This document shows, in pieces, positions 52,283-61,813 of a DNA stretch of 64,000 nt. Numbering within the stretch: the first letter of the stretch is position 1; each line of letters starts with the position of its first letter. The position numbers and the translations under genes were made by a program. Under the pieces are notes generated by a model. That model ran no database searches, was not told the origin of the DNA, and was given only the letters and a program-made list of their open reading frames with translations. Origin of the DNA: Clostridia bacterium (GTDB taxonomy: Bacteria > Bacillota > Clostridia > Christensenellales > Aristaeellaceae). The stretch lies in contig JAFVXE010000061.1 of assembly GCA_017501255.1 (NCBI GenBank), positions 186,001-250,000 on the forward strand, given 5' to 3'.

Positions 52283-53882
52283 AGCGGCTGTTTCCGCTGG
52301 CGAAGAAGCCGCCCCTGCTGTGGAGGCTGCCCCCGTTGCGACAGAGGAGGTGCCCACGGAAGCCGATGCTTCGGAGGATACGCAGGAAAGCAAAGAAAAG
52401 GAAGGAAGCGCCGAGACGGTTGATGAATCAGAGCCCGTCCCCTTCGATTTCAGCGCCGCAGAAGAAAAACTGATGGCCATGCAGCACCAGCTCAAGGAAA
52501 TGAAGATTCCGCTGGTGATCGTGCTGGAAGGCTGGCAGGCTGCTGGCAAGGGCACCATTGCAGGCGAGCTGCTGGAAGGCCTTGACCCCCGTGGCTATAA
52601 GGTATGTGTGCCGGAGCGCTTCTCCGCCGATGAGGAGCAGTATCCGTCCATGCACCGCTACTGGGTGCAGATGCCCCGTCATGGCATGATCACCCTGTTT
52701 GTGGGCAGCTGGTATCACGACCTGTGCGCTGCCATGGTCAAGGATAAGCATCCAAAGCGCAACGCCCGCCGCCTTGAGCAGATCTCCCTGATGGAGCAGA
52801 TGCTGGTTCAGGATGGCGCAGTGATCGAAAAATTCTTCCTGGATATTCCCCAGAAGGTGCAGAAGAAGCGCCTGAAGGAACTGGACAGCAAGAAAATCAC
52901 CCGCGGCACCCTTACCAAGGCAGACTGGGAACAGAACCGCCATTACGACCGCTGGCAGCAGGTATACCAGCAGGTGATGGACGAAACCAGCCAGCCTGGC
53001 GCTCAGTGGCATCTGCTGGATGGAGAGAACAAAAAGGCTGCCAAGCAGGCTTTGTACGAGATCGTTATGGCTTCCATGGAAAAGGCCATCGCTCTCCGTC
53101 AAGCTGGGGATCGCAGCTGGGATATGGATCAGCTGACCGATCACGATCTCGTCCCCACAGAGCCCATTCCCCAGCTGGAGCTGTTTGAGACAGATATCGC
53201 ACTGGACTGCGAATACAAAGCCGCCGTCAACGAAGCCCAGAAAAAGCTACACAAGTTGCAGTACGAACTGTATCGCAAGGGCATTCCCATGGTGATCGCC
53301 TTTGAGGGCTGGGACGCAGCCGGCAAGGGCGGCAGCATCCGCCGTCTGACCAGCGCTTTGGATCCCCGAGGCTTTACCGTAGTGCCCGTTGCTTCCCCCA
53401 CTGCAGAGGAGAAGGAACATCACCATATGTGGCGTTTCTGGAGGGAACTGCCCAAGAATGGGGATATCCGCATCTTCGACCGTACCTGGTACGGCCGTGC
53501 CATGGTGGAACGGCTGGAAGGTTTCTGCACTGAAGCGCAGTGGAAGCGCTGCTATGAAGAGTTTAACCTGTTTGAAAGGGATCTTCACGAGGCAGGAACC
53601 ATCCTGTGCAAGTTCTGGCTGCACATCAGTCCCGATGAACAGCTCAAGCGCTTCACCAAGCGCATGAACACTCCGGAAAAGCAGTGGAAGCTCTCCGATG
53701 AGGACTGGCGCAACCGTGAAAAGTGGGACCTGTACGAGGAAGCCATCAACGATATGCTCCAAAAGACCAACACCGCCTATGCCCCGTGGACGGTGGTGGA
53801 GGCCGATAACAAGCATTATGCCCGCATCAAGGTACTCAATACGGTCATCGCCGCCATTGAAAAGCGGCTTGACGAAGAATAA
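51792..53882 (+). CDS. Tandem PPK2 polyphosphate kinase/phosphotransferase with three N-terminal 71-residue repeats
   Basis: 696 residues from MTLWDSVVDEIFF (GGGAGG 8-9 bases upstream). Residues 1-142 are two exact-period 71-residue repeats and a third truncated copy follows at 143; each begins [T/S]LWDSVVDEIFFGGREKKAAE and continues with an Ala/Glu/Val/Pro linker. Then come two PPK2 domains. The C-terminal one is intact: Walker A with Asp508 and Lys512, Walker B Asp563 in FDRTWYGR. The N-terminal one has Gln249 instead of Asp and lacks the Walker B pair (LFVGSWYHD), so it is probably inactive. Two-domain PPK2 enzymes (PAP type) phosphorylate AMP with polyphosphate. The N-terminal repeats are not part of the known family. 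Confidence 0.9.
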   Translation: MTLWDSVVDEIFFGGREKKAAEMATVAGEEAAPAVEVIPDVEDAPVMVEDTLAETVAAPVEETEAVAASKPMSLWDSVVDEIFFGGREKKAAEAAASAGEEAAPAVEAVPDVEDASALVEDTPAEPVAAPVEEAEVVAAPKPMSLWDSVVDEIFFGGREKKAAEAAVSAGEEAAPAVEAAPVATEEVPTEADASEDTQESKEKEGSAETVDESEPVPFDFSAAEEKLMAMQHQLKEMKIPLVIVLEGWQAAGKGTIAGELLEGLDPRGYKVCVPERFSADEEQYPSMHRYWVQMPRHGMITLFVGSWYHDLCAAMVKDKHPKRNARRLEQISLMEQMLVQDGAVIEKFFLDIPQKVQKKRLKELDSKKITRGTLTKADWEQNRHYDRWQQVYQQVMDETSQPGAQWHLLDGENKKAAKQALYEIVMASMEKAIALRQAGDRSWDMDQLTDHDLVPTEPIPQLELFETDIALDCEYKAAVNEAQKKLHKLQYELYRKGIPMVIAFEGWDAAGKGGSIRRLTSALDPRGFTVVPVASPTAEEKEHHHMWRFWRELPKNGDIRIFDRTWYGRAMVERLEGFCTEAQWKRCYEEFNLFERDLHEAGTILCKFWLHISPDEQLKRFTKRMNTPEKQWKLSDEDWRNREKWDLYEEAINDMLQKTNTAYAPWTVVEADNKHYARIKVLNTVIAAIEKRLDEE

Positions 53883-53888
53883 GTCAAA

Positions 53889-53928
53889 GCAAACAGGTGG
53901 TTCTACCTTTGGGGAACCAACTGTTTGC
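53889..53928 (+). terminator. Weak hairpin behind the PPK2 gene
   Basis: GCAAACAG-TGGTTC pairs with GAACCA-CTGTTTGC, no clear T-run; may attenuate read-through into the DUF3795 gene. Confidence 0.4.
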
Positions 53929-53947
53929 CTTTCAGGAGTGGAAACAA

Positions 53948-54361
53948 ATGGAAGTTTTCTCCCGCTGTGGTATGCGCTGCGACCTGTGCCTGATCTACCG
54001 CCCCAATGTGGAAACCAATGATCGGCGGGCAGAGATCTGCCGGGTATGGACAAAGATTTTCCCGGGGTTTTCGCAGGATCCATCCACTGTCATCTGTGAT
54101 GGCTGCCAATGCGACGAATCCAACGCTGTTCTCTTTGACAGGAACTGCAAAGCACGGAGCTGCGTCATTAGCAAAAACATCCCCCATTGCGGACAATGCG
54201 ATGAATACCCCTGTTCCCTCTTTCCTGCGGAACCTACGCAGGAGGAACTCCATCAGAAAATTGATGTGGAACATCAATGGACATGGGACGAGGAAGCGCT
54301 GATGGCCGCCTATCGATGCAAATGCCATATGGATGAATACCGTAAGCAGAATGGCTTATGA
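53948..54361 (+). CDS. DUF3795 family Cys-rich protein
   Basis: 137 residues from MEVFSRCGMRCDLC (CAGGAG upstream; a longer frame overlaps the hairpin). Cys pairs CGMRCDLCLIY, CDGCQCDE, CKARSC, CGQCDEYPC and CKCH match the DUF3795 pattern of probable metal-binding proteins. No function is established. Last gene of the ychF-group direction; a bidirectional terminator follows. Confidence 0.8.
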   Translation: MEVFSRCGMRCDLCLIYRPNVETNDRRAEICRVWTKIFPGFSQDPSTVICDGCQCDESNAVLFDRNCKARSCVISKNIPHCGQCDEYPCSLFPAEPTQEELHQKIDVEHQWTWDEEALMAAYRCKCHMDEYRKQNGL

Positions 54362-54375
54362 AGCCTGTATGTACC

Positions 54376-54418
54376 AAAACGCAGGGTCTGGGATGAAAAA
54401 CCCCGACCCTGCGTTTTC
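54376..54418. terminator. Bidirectional intrinsic terminator
   Basis: AAAACGCAGGGTC (from 54376) pairs with GACCCTGCGTTTT, between convergent genes. Confidence 0.85.
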
Positions 54419-54440
54419 GTATCCATATTCATAAAGTAGC

Positions 54441-54926
54441 TTACTTTTCTTCTCCGAATGTGCGACTCACGCCCCGGTTGCCTGCCCGCAAATCTTCCCA
54501 CATTGCCTGATGCTGGCGGCAGAACAGCGCCGGTTCCTCCTCCAGGGAAAACCAGCAGAGCGCAGCGGTCTCCGGATCATCACTGCCCAAGGTGCCGCCG
54601 GTGTGTTTCAGCTCATAGGCAATGCAGATACTGTGCGCCTGATCGCCGTTGGGGTAGCTCATCTGGCAGTCGGTATAGATGCCGATCAAGCTGCCGACAG
54701 CCACCTCCAGCCCGGTTTCTTCCCGGGCTTCCCGGATGGCTGCCGCTTCCGGAGATTCACCCAACTCGATAGCGCCGCCCGGGAATCCCCACAAGCCGCT
54801 GTCGCCACGCTTTTGCAACAGCACCTGCCCATGGTCATTCATCAGGCATCCGCCTGCAAACATCAGCATGATCTTTTCGTGGCCCACCTTTTCCCTGAGC
54901 CAGCGAATATAGTTCTTCTGCGCCAT
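54441..54926 (-). CDS. Nudix hydrolase
   Basis: 161 residues. Complete Nudix box [25 protein letters not shown] at about 50-75 (G-x5-E-x7-REUxEExGU). Hydrolyses nucleoside diphosphate-linked compounds; the C-terminal part gives no substrate clue, though mutT-like house-cleaning is typical. It lies 2 bases after the YgjP-like gene on the same strand. Confidence 0.9.
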   Translation of the reverse strand: MAQKNYIRWLREKVGHEKIMLMFAGGCLMNDHGQVLLQKRGDSGLWGFPGGAIELGESPEAAAIREAREETGLEVAVGSLIGIYTDCQMSYPNGDQAHSICIAYELKHTGGTLGSDDPETAALCWFSLEEEPALFCRQHQAMWEDLRAGNRGVSRTFGEEK

Positions 54927-54928
54927 GG

Positions 54929-55612
54929 TTATTCCTCCCTGAAAAACGTCAGATACCCGCCCAGTTGTTTGAGCGCTTTCCGGCGTGCTTCCGCATCCGG
55001 CAGGTAGCGGTCAACATGGGCGTGGAATGCAGGCGAATGGTTCATATGTACCATATGGGACAGTTCGTGAACGATCACATAGTCAATGAGCGCAGGCGGG
55101 CACAGCATCAGCGCCACATTGAGCCTGAGGGAACCGTCGCTTTTCATGCTTCCCCAGCGGGTTTTGGGGTTGGCAATGGTCAGTGATGCAGGGGTGCAGC
55201 CCATCACCTTTGACCACTGGGCAATCCGGGGCGGCAGATATTCCTTCGCCTGAAGACCAAGCCATTTCAGCGTGTGTTGATCCGGCTTGCCCCTCTGCGG
55301 AACGGTGAGCACATTGCCCGTCAGTACAGGGTTTCGCACATCGCCGGTGCACACCCGGATCTCACCGCCCAGATAGGGCATGGTCTCCCCCACTGCGAAT
55401 TTGGGCGCAAGCTCCTTTTTCAGCAGCTGTTTGCTCTGTGCCTGCTGAATCCACGCCTGTTTGGCTGCCACAAAGCGCCGGATATCCGCTTCCGGGACAA
55501 ACAGCGGAGCGTGAATGGACACTTTACCGTTCTTATCCACCTTGATAGAAATGCTGCGCCGGTTGGAGCGCAGCAATGGATAACCCATAATCATGCTGTT
55601 GTGATCAATCAT
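54929..55612 (-). CDS. YgjP-like (M48-related) metallopeptidase
   Basis: 227 residues. Zinc motif HELSH with downstream His in [19 protein letters not shown], the [16 protein letters not shown] segment, and an N-terminal beta-domain, as in YgjP/WLM-type proteins. Cytoplasmic. Its ATG overlaps the preceding GNAT gene's end by 8 bases and has little ribosome site of its own, so it depends on translational coupling. Peptidase activity is inferred from the motif. Confidence 0.85.
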   Translation of the reverse strand: MIDHNSMIMGYPLLRSNRRSISIKVDKNGKVSIHAPLFVPEADIRRFVAAKQAWIQQAQSKQLLKKELAPKFAVGETMPYLGGEIRVCTGDVRNPVLTGNVLTVPQRGKPDQHTLKWLGLQAKEYLPPRIAQWSKVMGCTPASLTIANPKTRWGSMKSDGSLRLNVALMLCPPALIDYVIVHELSHMVHMNHSPAFHAHVDRYLPDAEARRKALKQLGGYLTFFREE

Positions 55613-56408
55613 AGTTCAAACCCGGATAAAAACAAGCGGTTCTCACAAAGGTTGCACCGCAGCTGCGGGCCAAAGCACGCTGCACCTCGTTGCGGCGGAG
55701 CACATCCGCTTCCACATGGGTAATGCCACGGTCGCTGAGCAGCTTCATGCCGGTGGCGATCAGGCATTTGGCCAGACCCATCCGGCGATAGTTGGGGGTC
55801 ACATACATCCCGATCAGCTTGGCAGCCTGTCCTTCCCCGGTAAAGGCGATTTCGCCCACCAGTTCGCCGCCCCGCAGAAGACACAGCGCAAAGAAATGCG
55901 GCAGATTCATGTAGCGCTGCAACAGCTGGGGTTGCAGCACATTGAGGCGGTAGGCATTCATCCGCTGCATAAAGCCCATCACTTCGCCCTGATTGGTCAT
56001 GGGAACATATTGCAGCTCGTAACCCATGGGGGCGGCAGGACGGGCATTGGGCACGCCCAGTTGCACCACATCCAGCGCATCATTGGCATCGAAGCCGCTT
56101 TCCAGATAGAAGCCCATCATGGCGGTATCCTGTGGGTTTACCTGCGCAAAGACCCGGGCAGGCATATTGGAGGTCTGTTCATGCAGCTGACGGACCCGGG
56201 CCAGCAAAGCGCCCAGCAGCATATCCCGTCCCGGTCCCTGGGAGCGGATGCTGATATACAGGTTCACCGGTCTCTCCGGGAACAGGTAGGGATGATACGT
56301 AGGAATAATAAAGCCTTCCGCCACGGTCTGATTAGTGCTGTCGGCAATGTAAAAAACGTTTTCCGGCAGCATACCGTTTACCGCTTGCGGCGGATGAAAA
56401 ATCTGCAT
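55605..56408 (-). CDS. Tandem GNAT-family acetyltransferase
   Basis: 267 residues with two GNAT folds. The N-terminal half is degenerate (MMGFYLESGFDANDALDVVQLG is the end of the fold). The C-terminal half has a usable acetyl-CoA loop (MYVTPNYRRMGLAKCLIATGMKLL) and NEVQRALARSCGATFV. Double GNAT proteins usually have one active domain. Substrate unknown. First gene of the GNAT-YgjP-Nudix operon. Confidence 0.8.
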   Translation of the reverse strand: MQIFHPPQAVNGMLPENVFYIADSTNQTVAEGFIIPTYHPYLFPERPVNLYISIRSQGPGRDMLLGALLARVRQLHEQTSNMPARVFAQVNPQDTAMMGFYLESGFDANDALDVVQLGVPNARPAAPMGYELQYVPMTNQGEVMGFMQRMNAYRLNVLQPQLLQRYMNLPHFFALCLLRGGELVGEIAFTGEGQAAKLIGMYVTPNYRRMGLAKCLIATGMKLLSDRGITHVEADVLRRNEVQRALARSCGATFVRTACFYPGLNYD

Positions 56409-56514
56409 CAGGGCAGCACTCCTTTCAGGCAGATGAATACACAGTATTTATTGTAGCGCAATTCGTCAAGATATGCAAGCAAATGACCCCGATTGGCTGT
56501 TACATCTTCCTGAA

Positions 56515-56555
56515 ACTGGAAAGAAAAGCAGCTGATAACTTGCATCAGCTGCTTT
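56515..56555 (-). terminator. Intrinsic terminator of the second DUF368 gene
   Basis: Minus-strand stem AAAGCAGCTGAT/ATCAGCTGCTTT (56525-56555) then CTTTTCTTTCC. Confidence 0.82.
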
Positions 56556-56565
56556 CATCATCCTG

Positions 56566-57471
56566 TTATTCAGCTTTGGTTTCATCCTTCTGAATAAGGC
56601 TCAGACCCCAGGCTGCGGCTGCACCAATGGCGAAGGCAACCACATACAGCAGGATGTCCGTCAAACCAGTGGCAAAGGTATAGCCCGGTTCGATCAATAC
56701 CTTCACCGGCGGCAAAATGACGATGGTGGAAGCAATCACGATGCCGATCACAGCGTGCATAAAGATGCTGTACTGCTTCTTGAGGCAGTAATCGATGCCC
56801 TTGGACAGTGCCAGCACCGTAGCCAGCAGGGAAAGACCCATGGGAATGATCACGCTGAAATCCAGATTGCCGATGGCAGCATACATGGGCGCCTGCAAGC
56901 CAAAGAAGAAAATGATGTTGGAAGGACTCATACCGGGCACCACGATGCCCAGACCCCACAGCACACCGCAGATGATCCACCACAGAAGGGAGGGTTGCAC
57001 ATTGGTGTTGCCCTTCATGGACATGGGAATCATCCAGGCCAGCATGGCAACCATGGCAATTACCAGCGCTGCATAGCTGCCCTTCTTCACGCCCTGCTGA
57101 CGGGCCTCTTTGAACAGGCCGGGCATAGAGCCGACAATCAGGCCGATGAACAGGAACAAAGCAGCAGCCTCATTGGCTTCCAAGAATCGATCAATGACCT
57201 TGGCACCCAGCAAAACGCCGATGACAAAACCGATGCCGATGAAGACAAAGAACTTCCACTGTTTTTTGATTTCCTGAAAGGGATGGCACAAAAGCGCCAT
57301 AACCCGCTTGTAGATACCAAGAATCACACACAGCGCACCACCGCTGATACCCGGCAGCAATGCGCCGATGGAGATCAATGCGCCTTTGAGAATGCCCAGA
57401 AGGCGATCGGTCCAGGTTTCGGTGGCAACAGCTTCATTTACTTGCTGAACCTGCTTGTTTTCTTCCTGCAT
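56566..57471 (-). CDS. DUF368 family protein, PopT-type undecaprenyl-phosphate translocase (copy 2)
   Basis: 301 residues from MQEENKQVQQ after GCGAGG. Hydrophilic N-terminal tail of about 25 residues, then the membrane domain with LLPGISGGALCVILGIY in half 1 and IVVPGMSPSNIIFFFGLQ in half 2. The second motif is altered (MSPSN instead of VSGSM) relative to copy 1, so substrate or direction may differ. Same probable role in lipid-carrier recycling. Separated from hisK by a hairpin. Confidence 0.85.
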   Translation of the reverse strand: MQEENKQVQQVNEAVATETWTDRLLGILKGALISIGALLPGISGGALCVILGIYKRVMALLCHPFQEIKKQWKFFVFIGIGFVIGVLLGAKVIDRFLEANEAAALFLFIGLIVGSMPGLFKEARQQGVKKGSYAALVIAMVAMLAWMIPMSMKGNTNVQPSLLWWIICGVLWGLGIVVPGMSPSNIIFFFGLQAPMYAAIGNLDFSVIIPMGLSLLATVLALSKGIDYCLKKQYSIFMHAVIGIVIASTIVILPPVKVLIEPGYTFATGLTDILLYVVAFAIGAAAAWGLSLIQKDETKAE

Positions 57472-57529
57472 GGTGCACACCTCGCTTGTATTGACTACGG
57501 AACTGTGATCGGAACTTATTATGCCCAAA

Positions 57530-57553
57530 GATCAAGCGTTGCTCTGCTTGATC
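57530..57553 (-). terminator. Weak terminator-like hairpin behind hisK
   Basis: GATCAAGC/GCTTGATC perfect 8-base stem followed on the minus strand by TTTGGG; probable end of the his operon. Confidence 0.45.
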
Positions 57554-57558
57554 ATGGC

Positions 57559-58428
57559 TCATCCCCGAAGGAGCACCACCCGTTCATCCTGCCAAAGCTG
57601 GTCTCCGCTGCCCAGCCGCAGCACCCGGCGATAGCCGGCCCGGCAGAGCATCTTCATGGCAGTATCAAAACCAAAACTCAAATATTCGGCATTGTGGCAG
57701 TCCGATGTGATGGTTACCTGGCCGCCCATCTCCCGCCAGGCACCTAAAAGCTCCAGCGTGGGATAGGGCGTTTCCATGTAACCCCGGGCCATGGCCCCGG
57801 TGTTGATTTCCAGAATGCCTATGCCTCGCACGCTTTCCAGCGCATCCAGCGCAATGCGGCGGTAGGCAGGATCCTTCTCATCGAACAGATTGGCTTTGAC
57901 CGCATTCTTGCGGATCAGGTCAAAATGCCCGATGATATCCGGCTTGGCTTGCCGGATGCCTGCGCTGAACACATCATAGTAATGCTTTGCCAGAGCAAGG
58001 CCATCGCCATCCATACGCTCGTCCACATAGCTGCGCAGCATGGCCGAGCCGCCGTCAATCGCCACCCATTCCCCGTTCAGTTGGGCGGGGGTGCCATCCG
58101 GGTTATGCACATAGTGGCTGGACGAAATCACATAGTCCAGTTGTTGGCGATGGCGAATCTTCACTTCCGCAGAGGCGATGATGTCCTCCTCCACACCTAC
58201 CCAGATACGCAAATCGTCCGTTTGCTGCTGCAAGGTACGCATTTCCTCCAGATAAGCCGCTTCCCGTGCCTCATCCATGGAGTAGGCAAACTCGAACCCC
58301 TGCTCCCCATGATCGGTAAAACCAAGGCTGGTAAAACCCAGCACCCTGGCCTTTTCGATCATCTCTGCGGCGGTGTTTTTGCCATCGCAGTGTATGGTAT
58401 GGGAATGTGCGTTGGAGAGAAATCTCAT
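57559..58428 (-). CDS. hisK: Histidinol-phosphatase, PHP type
   Basis: 289 residues. PHP metal motifs: [48 protein letters not shown] and TSDCHN. Hydrolyses histidinol phosphate to histidinol, the step missing from the HisB in this operon, which is a dehydratase only. Its start overlaps hisIE by 4 bases and it ends the operon. Confidence 0.92.
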   Translation of the reverse strand: MRFLSNAHSHTIHCDGKNTAAEMIEKARVLGFTSLGFTDHGEQGFEFAYSMDEAREAAYLEEMRTLQQQTDDLRIWVGVEEDIIASAEVKIRHRQQLDYVISSSHYVHNPDGTPAQLNGEWVAIDGGSAMLRSYVDERMDGDGLALAKHYYDVFSAGIRQAKPDIIGHFDLIRKNAVKANLFDEKDPAYRRIALDALESVRGIGILEINTGAMARGYMETPYPTLELLGAWREMGGQVTITSDCHNAEYLSFGFDTAMKMLCRAGYRRVLRLGSGDQLWQDERVVLLRG

Positions 58429-59087
58429 TGCATACGCTCCTGCTTCACTTTCTTATCGATTACATGACGGCGGGCCAGCTCCCGGGTCACATCCTCCAGC
58501 GAGATGCCCATATGAATCATCAGCACCATAGCGTGATACACCAGATCGCCCAGCTCGTAGATGGTTTCTTCCTTGTCTTCCTTGGCACCGGCGATGAGCA
58601 CCTCAGTGCACTCCTCGCCCACTTTCTTGAGGATCTTGTCCCGCCCTTTCTCAAACAGGTAGGTGGTGTAGCTGCCTTCCACAGGGCTGGTCTTGCGGCC
58701 TTCGATTACCTTCATCAGGTCGGCAAGGGAAAAAGGACGGCAGTTTTCATCCTCGTAGCCCTCGTTGAAAAAGCAGCTTTCCGCACCGGTATGGCAGGCG
58801 GGGCCGGACTTCTTCACCTGCACCACCAGCGCATCGTTATCGCAGTCGGAGGTGATGGAGATGATTTCCTGCACGTTGCCGCTGGTCTCGCCCTTGCGCC
58901 ACAGGCACTTGCGGCTGCGGCTGAAGAAGCAGGTGCGCTTTTCCTCCAGGCTGATTCGCAGGCTTTCTTCGTTCATATAGGCCAGCGTCAGCACCTCATG
59001 GGTGGTGTAATCCTGCACGATGGCAGGGATCAGGCCGTTTTCATCAAATTTCAACGTGGCAATCCACTGATTCTGCTGTTCCGTCAT
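58425..59087 (-). CDS. hisIE: Bifunctional phosphoribosyl-AMP cyclohydrolase / phosphoribosyl-ATP pyrophosphatase
   Basis: 220 residues. HisI domain about 1-115 ([29 protein letters not shown] with metal-binding Asp and Cys) and HisE domain about 125-210 ([35 protein letters not shown]). Second and third steps of histidine synthesis joined in one chain. ATGA overlap with hisK; 29 bases after hisF. Confidence 0.96.
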   Translation of the reverse strand: MTEQQNQWIATLKFDENGLIPAIVQDYTTHEVLTLAYMNEESLRISLEEKRTCFFSRSRKCLWRKGETSGNVQEIISITSDCDNDALVVQVKKSGPACHTGAESCFFNEGYEDENCRPFSLADLMKVIEGRKTSPVEGSYTTYLFEKGRDKILKKVGEECTEVLIAGAKEDKEETIYELGDLVYHAMVLMIHMGISLEDVTRELARRHVIDKKVKQERMQ

Positions 59088-59116
59088 GATGAGTTTCCTC
59101 CTTATATAATGAGGGG

Positions 59117-59872
59117 TCAGACCCGCATAGGAATCCCCTGTTCCTTCAAATAAGCCTTCAAGGCGTTGATCTCCACTTCCTGCGAATGGAAGATGGAAGC
59201 CGCAAGGCCTGCATCCACGCAGGGCAGCTGGAACAGGGTGACAAAGTCCTCCATGCAGCCTGCGCCACCGGAAGCGATGATGGGCAGACGCACCACTTCG
59301 CCGATGGCTTGAAGCATTTCCAGATCGAAACCCTTGCGGACACCATCGGTATCGATGGAGTTGAGCACGATCTCACCCGCGCCGTGATCCTCGCCATACT
59401 TGGCCCATTCAATGGCATCCCGACCGGTATCCTCCCGACCGCCGCGGGCGAACACATGGAAGGTGCCGTCCACGCGTTTCACATCCATGCTCAGCACCAC
59501 GCACTGGTCGCCATAGCGCTTAGCGGCATTTTCGATCAGGCTGGGATCCCGCAGAGCGCCGCTGTTGACGCTGACCTTATCTGCGCCGCATTTCAGCACC
59601 CGGTCAAAATCGTCCACCGTATTGATGCTGCCGCCTACGGTCAGGGGAATGAACACCTCAGCTGCTACGGCGCGCAGGGCATCCGCAAACAGGGGACGGC
59701 CCTCCGCAGAGGCGGTGATATCATAAAAAACCAATTCATCTGCGCCCGCCTGATTGTAGAACCGGGCCAGCGTGACCGGGTCGCTTACATCCCTCAGGCC
59801 TTCAAAATTCACACCCTTGACCACACGCCCATTGCGCACGTCCAGACAGGGAATAATTCGCTTGGTCAGCAT
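59117..59872 (-). CDS. hisF: Imidazole glycerol phosphate synthase subunit HisF
   Basis: 251 residues. TIM barrel with catalytic Asp11 ([15 protein letters not shown]) and Asp in SMDVKR, phosphate loops [10 protein letters not shown] and IASGGAG. Pairs with HisH to make imidazole glycerol phosphate and AICAR. Overlaps hisA by 7 bases. Confidence 0.97.
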   Translation of the reverse strand: MLTKRIIPCLDVRNGRVVKGVNFEGLRDVSDPVTLARFYNQAGADELVFYDITASAEGRPLFADALRAVAAEVFIPLTVGGSINTVDDFDRVLKCGADKVSVNSGALRDPSLIENAAKRYGDQCVVLSMDVKRVDGTFHVFARGGREDTGRDAIEWAKYGEDHGAGEIVLNSIDTDGVRKGFDLEMLQAIGEVVRLPIIASGGAGCMEDFVTLFQLPCVDAGLAASIFHSQEVEINALKAYLKEQGIPMRV

Positions 59873-60594
59873 ACTTCCACCTCACCTCTGGCAACGCTCA
59901 GCGCCCGGGACAGATCCAGTCTGCCGGCATAAAGGGCCTTGCCCAGAATAGCGCCGTATGCGCCCATTTTGCGAAGAGCGGCAATTTCCGCTTCCGTGGT
60001 CACACCGCCGGAAGCGATCACATTGAGGCTCTTAATCTGGCACAGTTCCTCATACACCGCCAGATTGGTGCCCGCCAGTTCGCCATCCTTGCTGATATCG
60101 GTATAGATGACGGTGGCAACGCCCAACTCCCGCAGTTCCTTGCAGAAGTCCACGCCCTTTACGCTGCTGGTTTCCAGCCAGCCATGGGTGGCCACATAGC
60201 CATCCTTGGTATCCACGCCCACAGCAATTTTTTCACCATACATCTCTACAAGTTCTTTCAAAAGGGGACGATCCTTGATCGCCATGGTGCCCACGATGAT
60301 ACGGTCAACGCCCAGCGCCAGCGTATCCTCTACATTCTGGCGGGTGCGCATACCGCCGCCTACCTCCACATGGAGGCCGGTTTTGCACAATTCAGCAATC
60401 ACGCCCCGATTCATGGGGCTGCCGTCTTTGGCGCCGTCCAGGTCCACCACGTGCAGCTGGGTAGCCCCGGCAGCCAGAAAACCTTCAGCCACCTTGCAGG
60501 GATCATCGCCGTATACGGTCATGCGGTCATAGTCGCCCTGACGCAGACGAACCACCTGTCCGCCCCGCAGGTCAATGGCAGGTAAAATCAGCAT
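59866..60594 (-). CDS. hisA: ProFAR isomerase HisA
   Basis: 242 residues from MLILPAIDLRGGQ. Catalytic Asp8 in AIDLRGGQVVRL and Asp in GVDTKDGYVA; phosphate loops VGGGMRT and IASGGV. The longer upstream frame is rejected because it lies inside hisH. Overlaps hisH by 7 bases. Confidence 0.96.
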   Translation of the reverse strand: MLILPAIDLRGGQVVRLRQGDYDRMTVYGDDPCKVAEGFLAAGATQLHVVDLDGAKDGSPMNRGVIAELCKTGLHVEVGGGMRTRQNVEDTLALGVDRIIVGTMAIKDRPLLKELVEMYGEKIAVGVDTKDGYVATHGWLETSSVKGVDFCKELRELGVATVIYTDISKDGELAGTNLAVYEELCQIKSLNVIASGGVTTEAEIAALRKMGAYGAILGKALYAGRLDLSRALSVARGEVEVC

Positions 60595-61214
60595 ACGGTT
60601 TCCTCCTTTGCAAAGGATGCAAGCATTTGAAGTCCGATCTCGCCGCTTTTCTCCGGGTGGAACTGGGTGCCGCACACATTGCCGCAGCGCACTGCGCCAG
60701 GTACGGTCACGCCGCCGTATTCGGAAGTGGCGACCCATGCAGCCTCGCAATCGGTGGCGTAGAAGGAATGCACATAGTATACATGCGAGCCTTCCTTGAT
60801 GCCCGTCAGCAGCGCATCCTGCGGCTGGTGGAAGGTGAGGCTGTTCCAGCCCATGTGGGGCACCTTCATGCCCTCGGGCAGAACGGGAGAGAGCGGCATC
60901 ACCTTGCCGGGAATCAGGCCCAGACCCTGATGGCAGCCATATTCGTGGCTTTCATCGAACAAAAGCTGCATACCAAGGCAAATGCCCATCAGGGGTTTCC
61001 CGGCGGCAGCCAGCTCTTTTAGCAGGATATCCAGCCCCAGCTCCCGTAGCTTGGCGGTAGCATCGCCGAATGCACCCACGCCGGGCAGAATGATCTTATC
61101 CGCAGCACGGAGCACAGCTTCCTCCCGGGTGACTACGCTCTCCACGCCGATGTGCTTAAGGGAACAGTTCAGGGAATACAGATTGCCTACGCCGTAATCA
61201 ACCACTGCAATCAT
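60588..61214 (-). CDS. hisH: Imidazole glycerol phosphate synthase glutaminase subunit HisH
   Basis: 208 residues. Class I glutamine amidotransferase: catalytic Cys in LMGICLGMQLLFDES, oxyanion loop PGVGAFGD, His and Glu in TQFHPEKSGEIG. Delivers ammonia to HisF. Overlaps hisB by 4 bases. Confidence 0.96.
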   Translation of the reverse strand: MIAVVDYGVGNLYSLNCSLKHIGVESVVTREEAVLRAADKIILPGVGAFGDATAKLRELGLDILLKELAAAGKPLMGICLGMQLLFDESHEYGCHQGLGLIPGKVMPLSPVLPEGMKVPHMGWNSLTFHQPQDALLTGIKEGSHVYYVHSFYATDCEAAWVATSEYGGVTVPGAVRCGNVCGTQFHPEKSGEIGLQMLASFAKEETVC

Positions 61215-61813
61215 GCGTTGTTTCCTCCCAGCGTGCCTTTGGTGGAGGGAATCTCCGAGGCAAAATCAGGATCGATGGACACAGCCTGCCGCATGGCCCG
61301 ACCGAAGCCCTTGAAAATGGCCTCGATGATGTGGTGGGTGTTCTCCCCCGCCAGCACCTTGATGTGCAGCGTTACCTGCGCTGCCCGGACAAAGGCAAGG
61401 AAGAATTCCTTCACCAATTCGGTATCAAAGGTGCCAACTTTTTCGGTGGGCATGGCTGCATCAAAACCAAGGCAGCCCCGTCCACTGAGATCCACGGCAA
61501 TCAGGGCAAGGGATTCGTCCATGGGCAAAAGCCACTGACCATAGCGGCACACGCCCCGCTTGTCCCCCAGCGCCTTGTGGAAGGCCTCGCCCAGCGCAAT
61601 GCCGATATCCTCCACGGTATGGTGGTCATCCACATAGGTGTCGCCCTTGCAGGTGACGGACAGATCCAGTCGTCCATGGCGGCTGAACAGCGCCAGCATA
61701 TGGTCAAGGAAACCGCAGCCGGTGTTCACTTCATAGTTGCCCACGCCGTCCACATTCAGGCGCAGGGCGATATCCGTCTCCGAAGTTTTACGGTTGATGG
61801 CTGCCTCTCTCAT
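61211..61813 (-). CDS. hisB: Imidazoleglycerol-phosphate dehydratase HisB
   Basis: 200 residues from MREAAINRKTSE (the longer frame lies inside hisC). Metal His clusters in FLDHMLALFSRHGRLD, DDHHTVEDIGIALGEAF and ENTHHIIEAIFKGFGRA. Monofunctional, with no phosphatase domain; hisK supplies that step. ATGA overlap with hisC. Confidence 0.97.
   Translation of the reverse strand: MREAAINRKTSETDIALRLNVDGVGNYEVNTGCGFLDHMLALFSRHGRLDLSVTCKGDTYVDDHHTVEDIGIALGEAFHKALGDKRGVCRYGQWLLPMDESLALIAVDLSGRGCLGFDAAMPTEKVGTFDTELVKEFFLAFVRAAQVTLHIKVLAGENTHHIIEAIFKGFGRAMRQAVSIDPDFASEIPSTKGTLGGNNA

Noticed and set aside
57472..57558. GATCAAGC/GCTTGATC as an operator for the second DUF368 gene
   Set aside because: It sits just behind hisK in its direction of transcription, so a weak terminator is the simpler reading.
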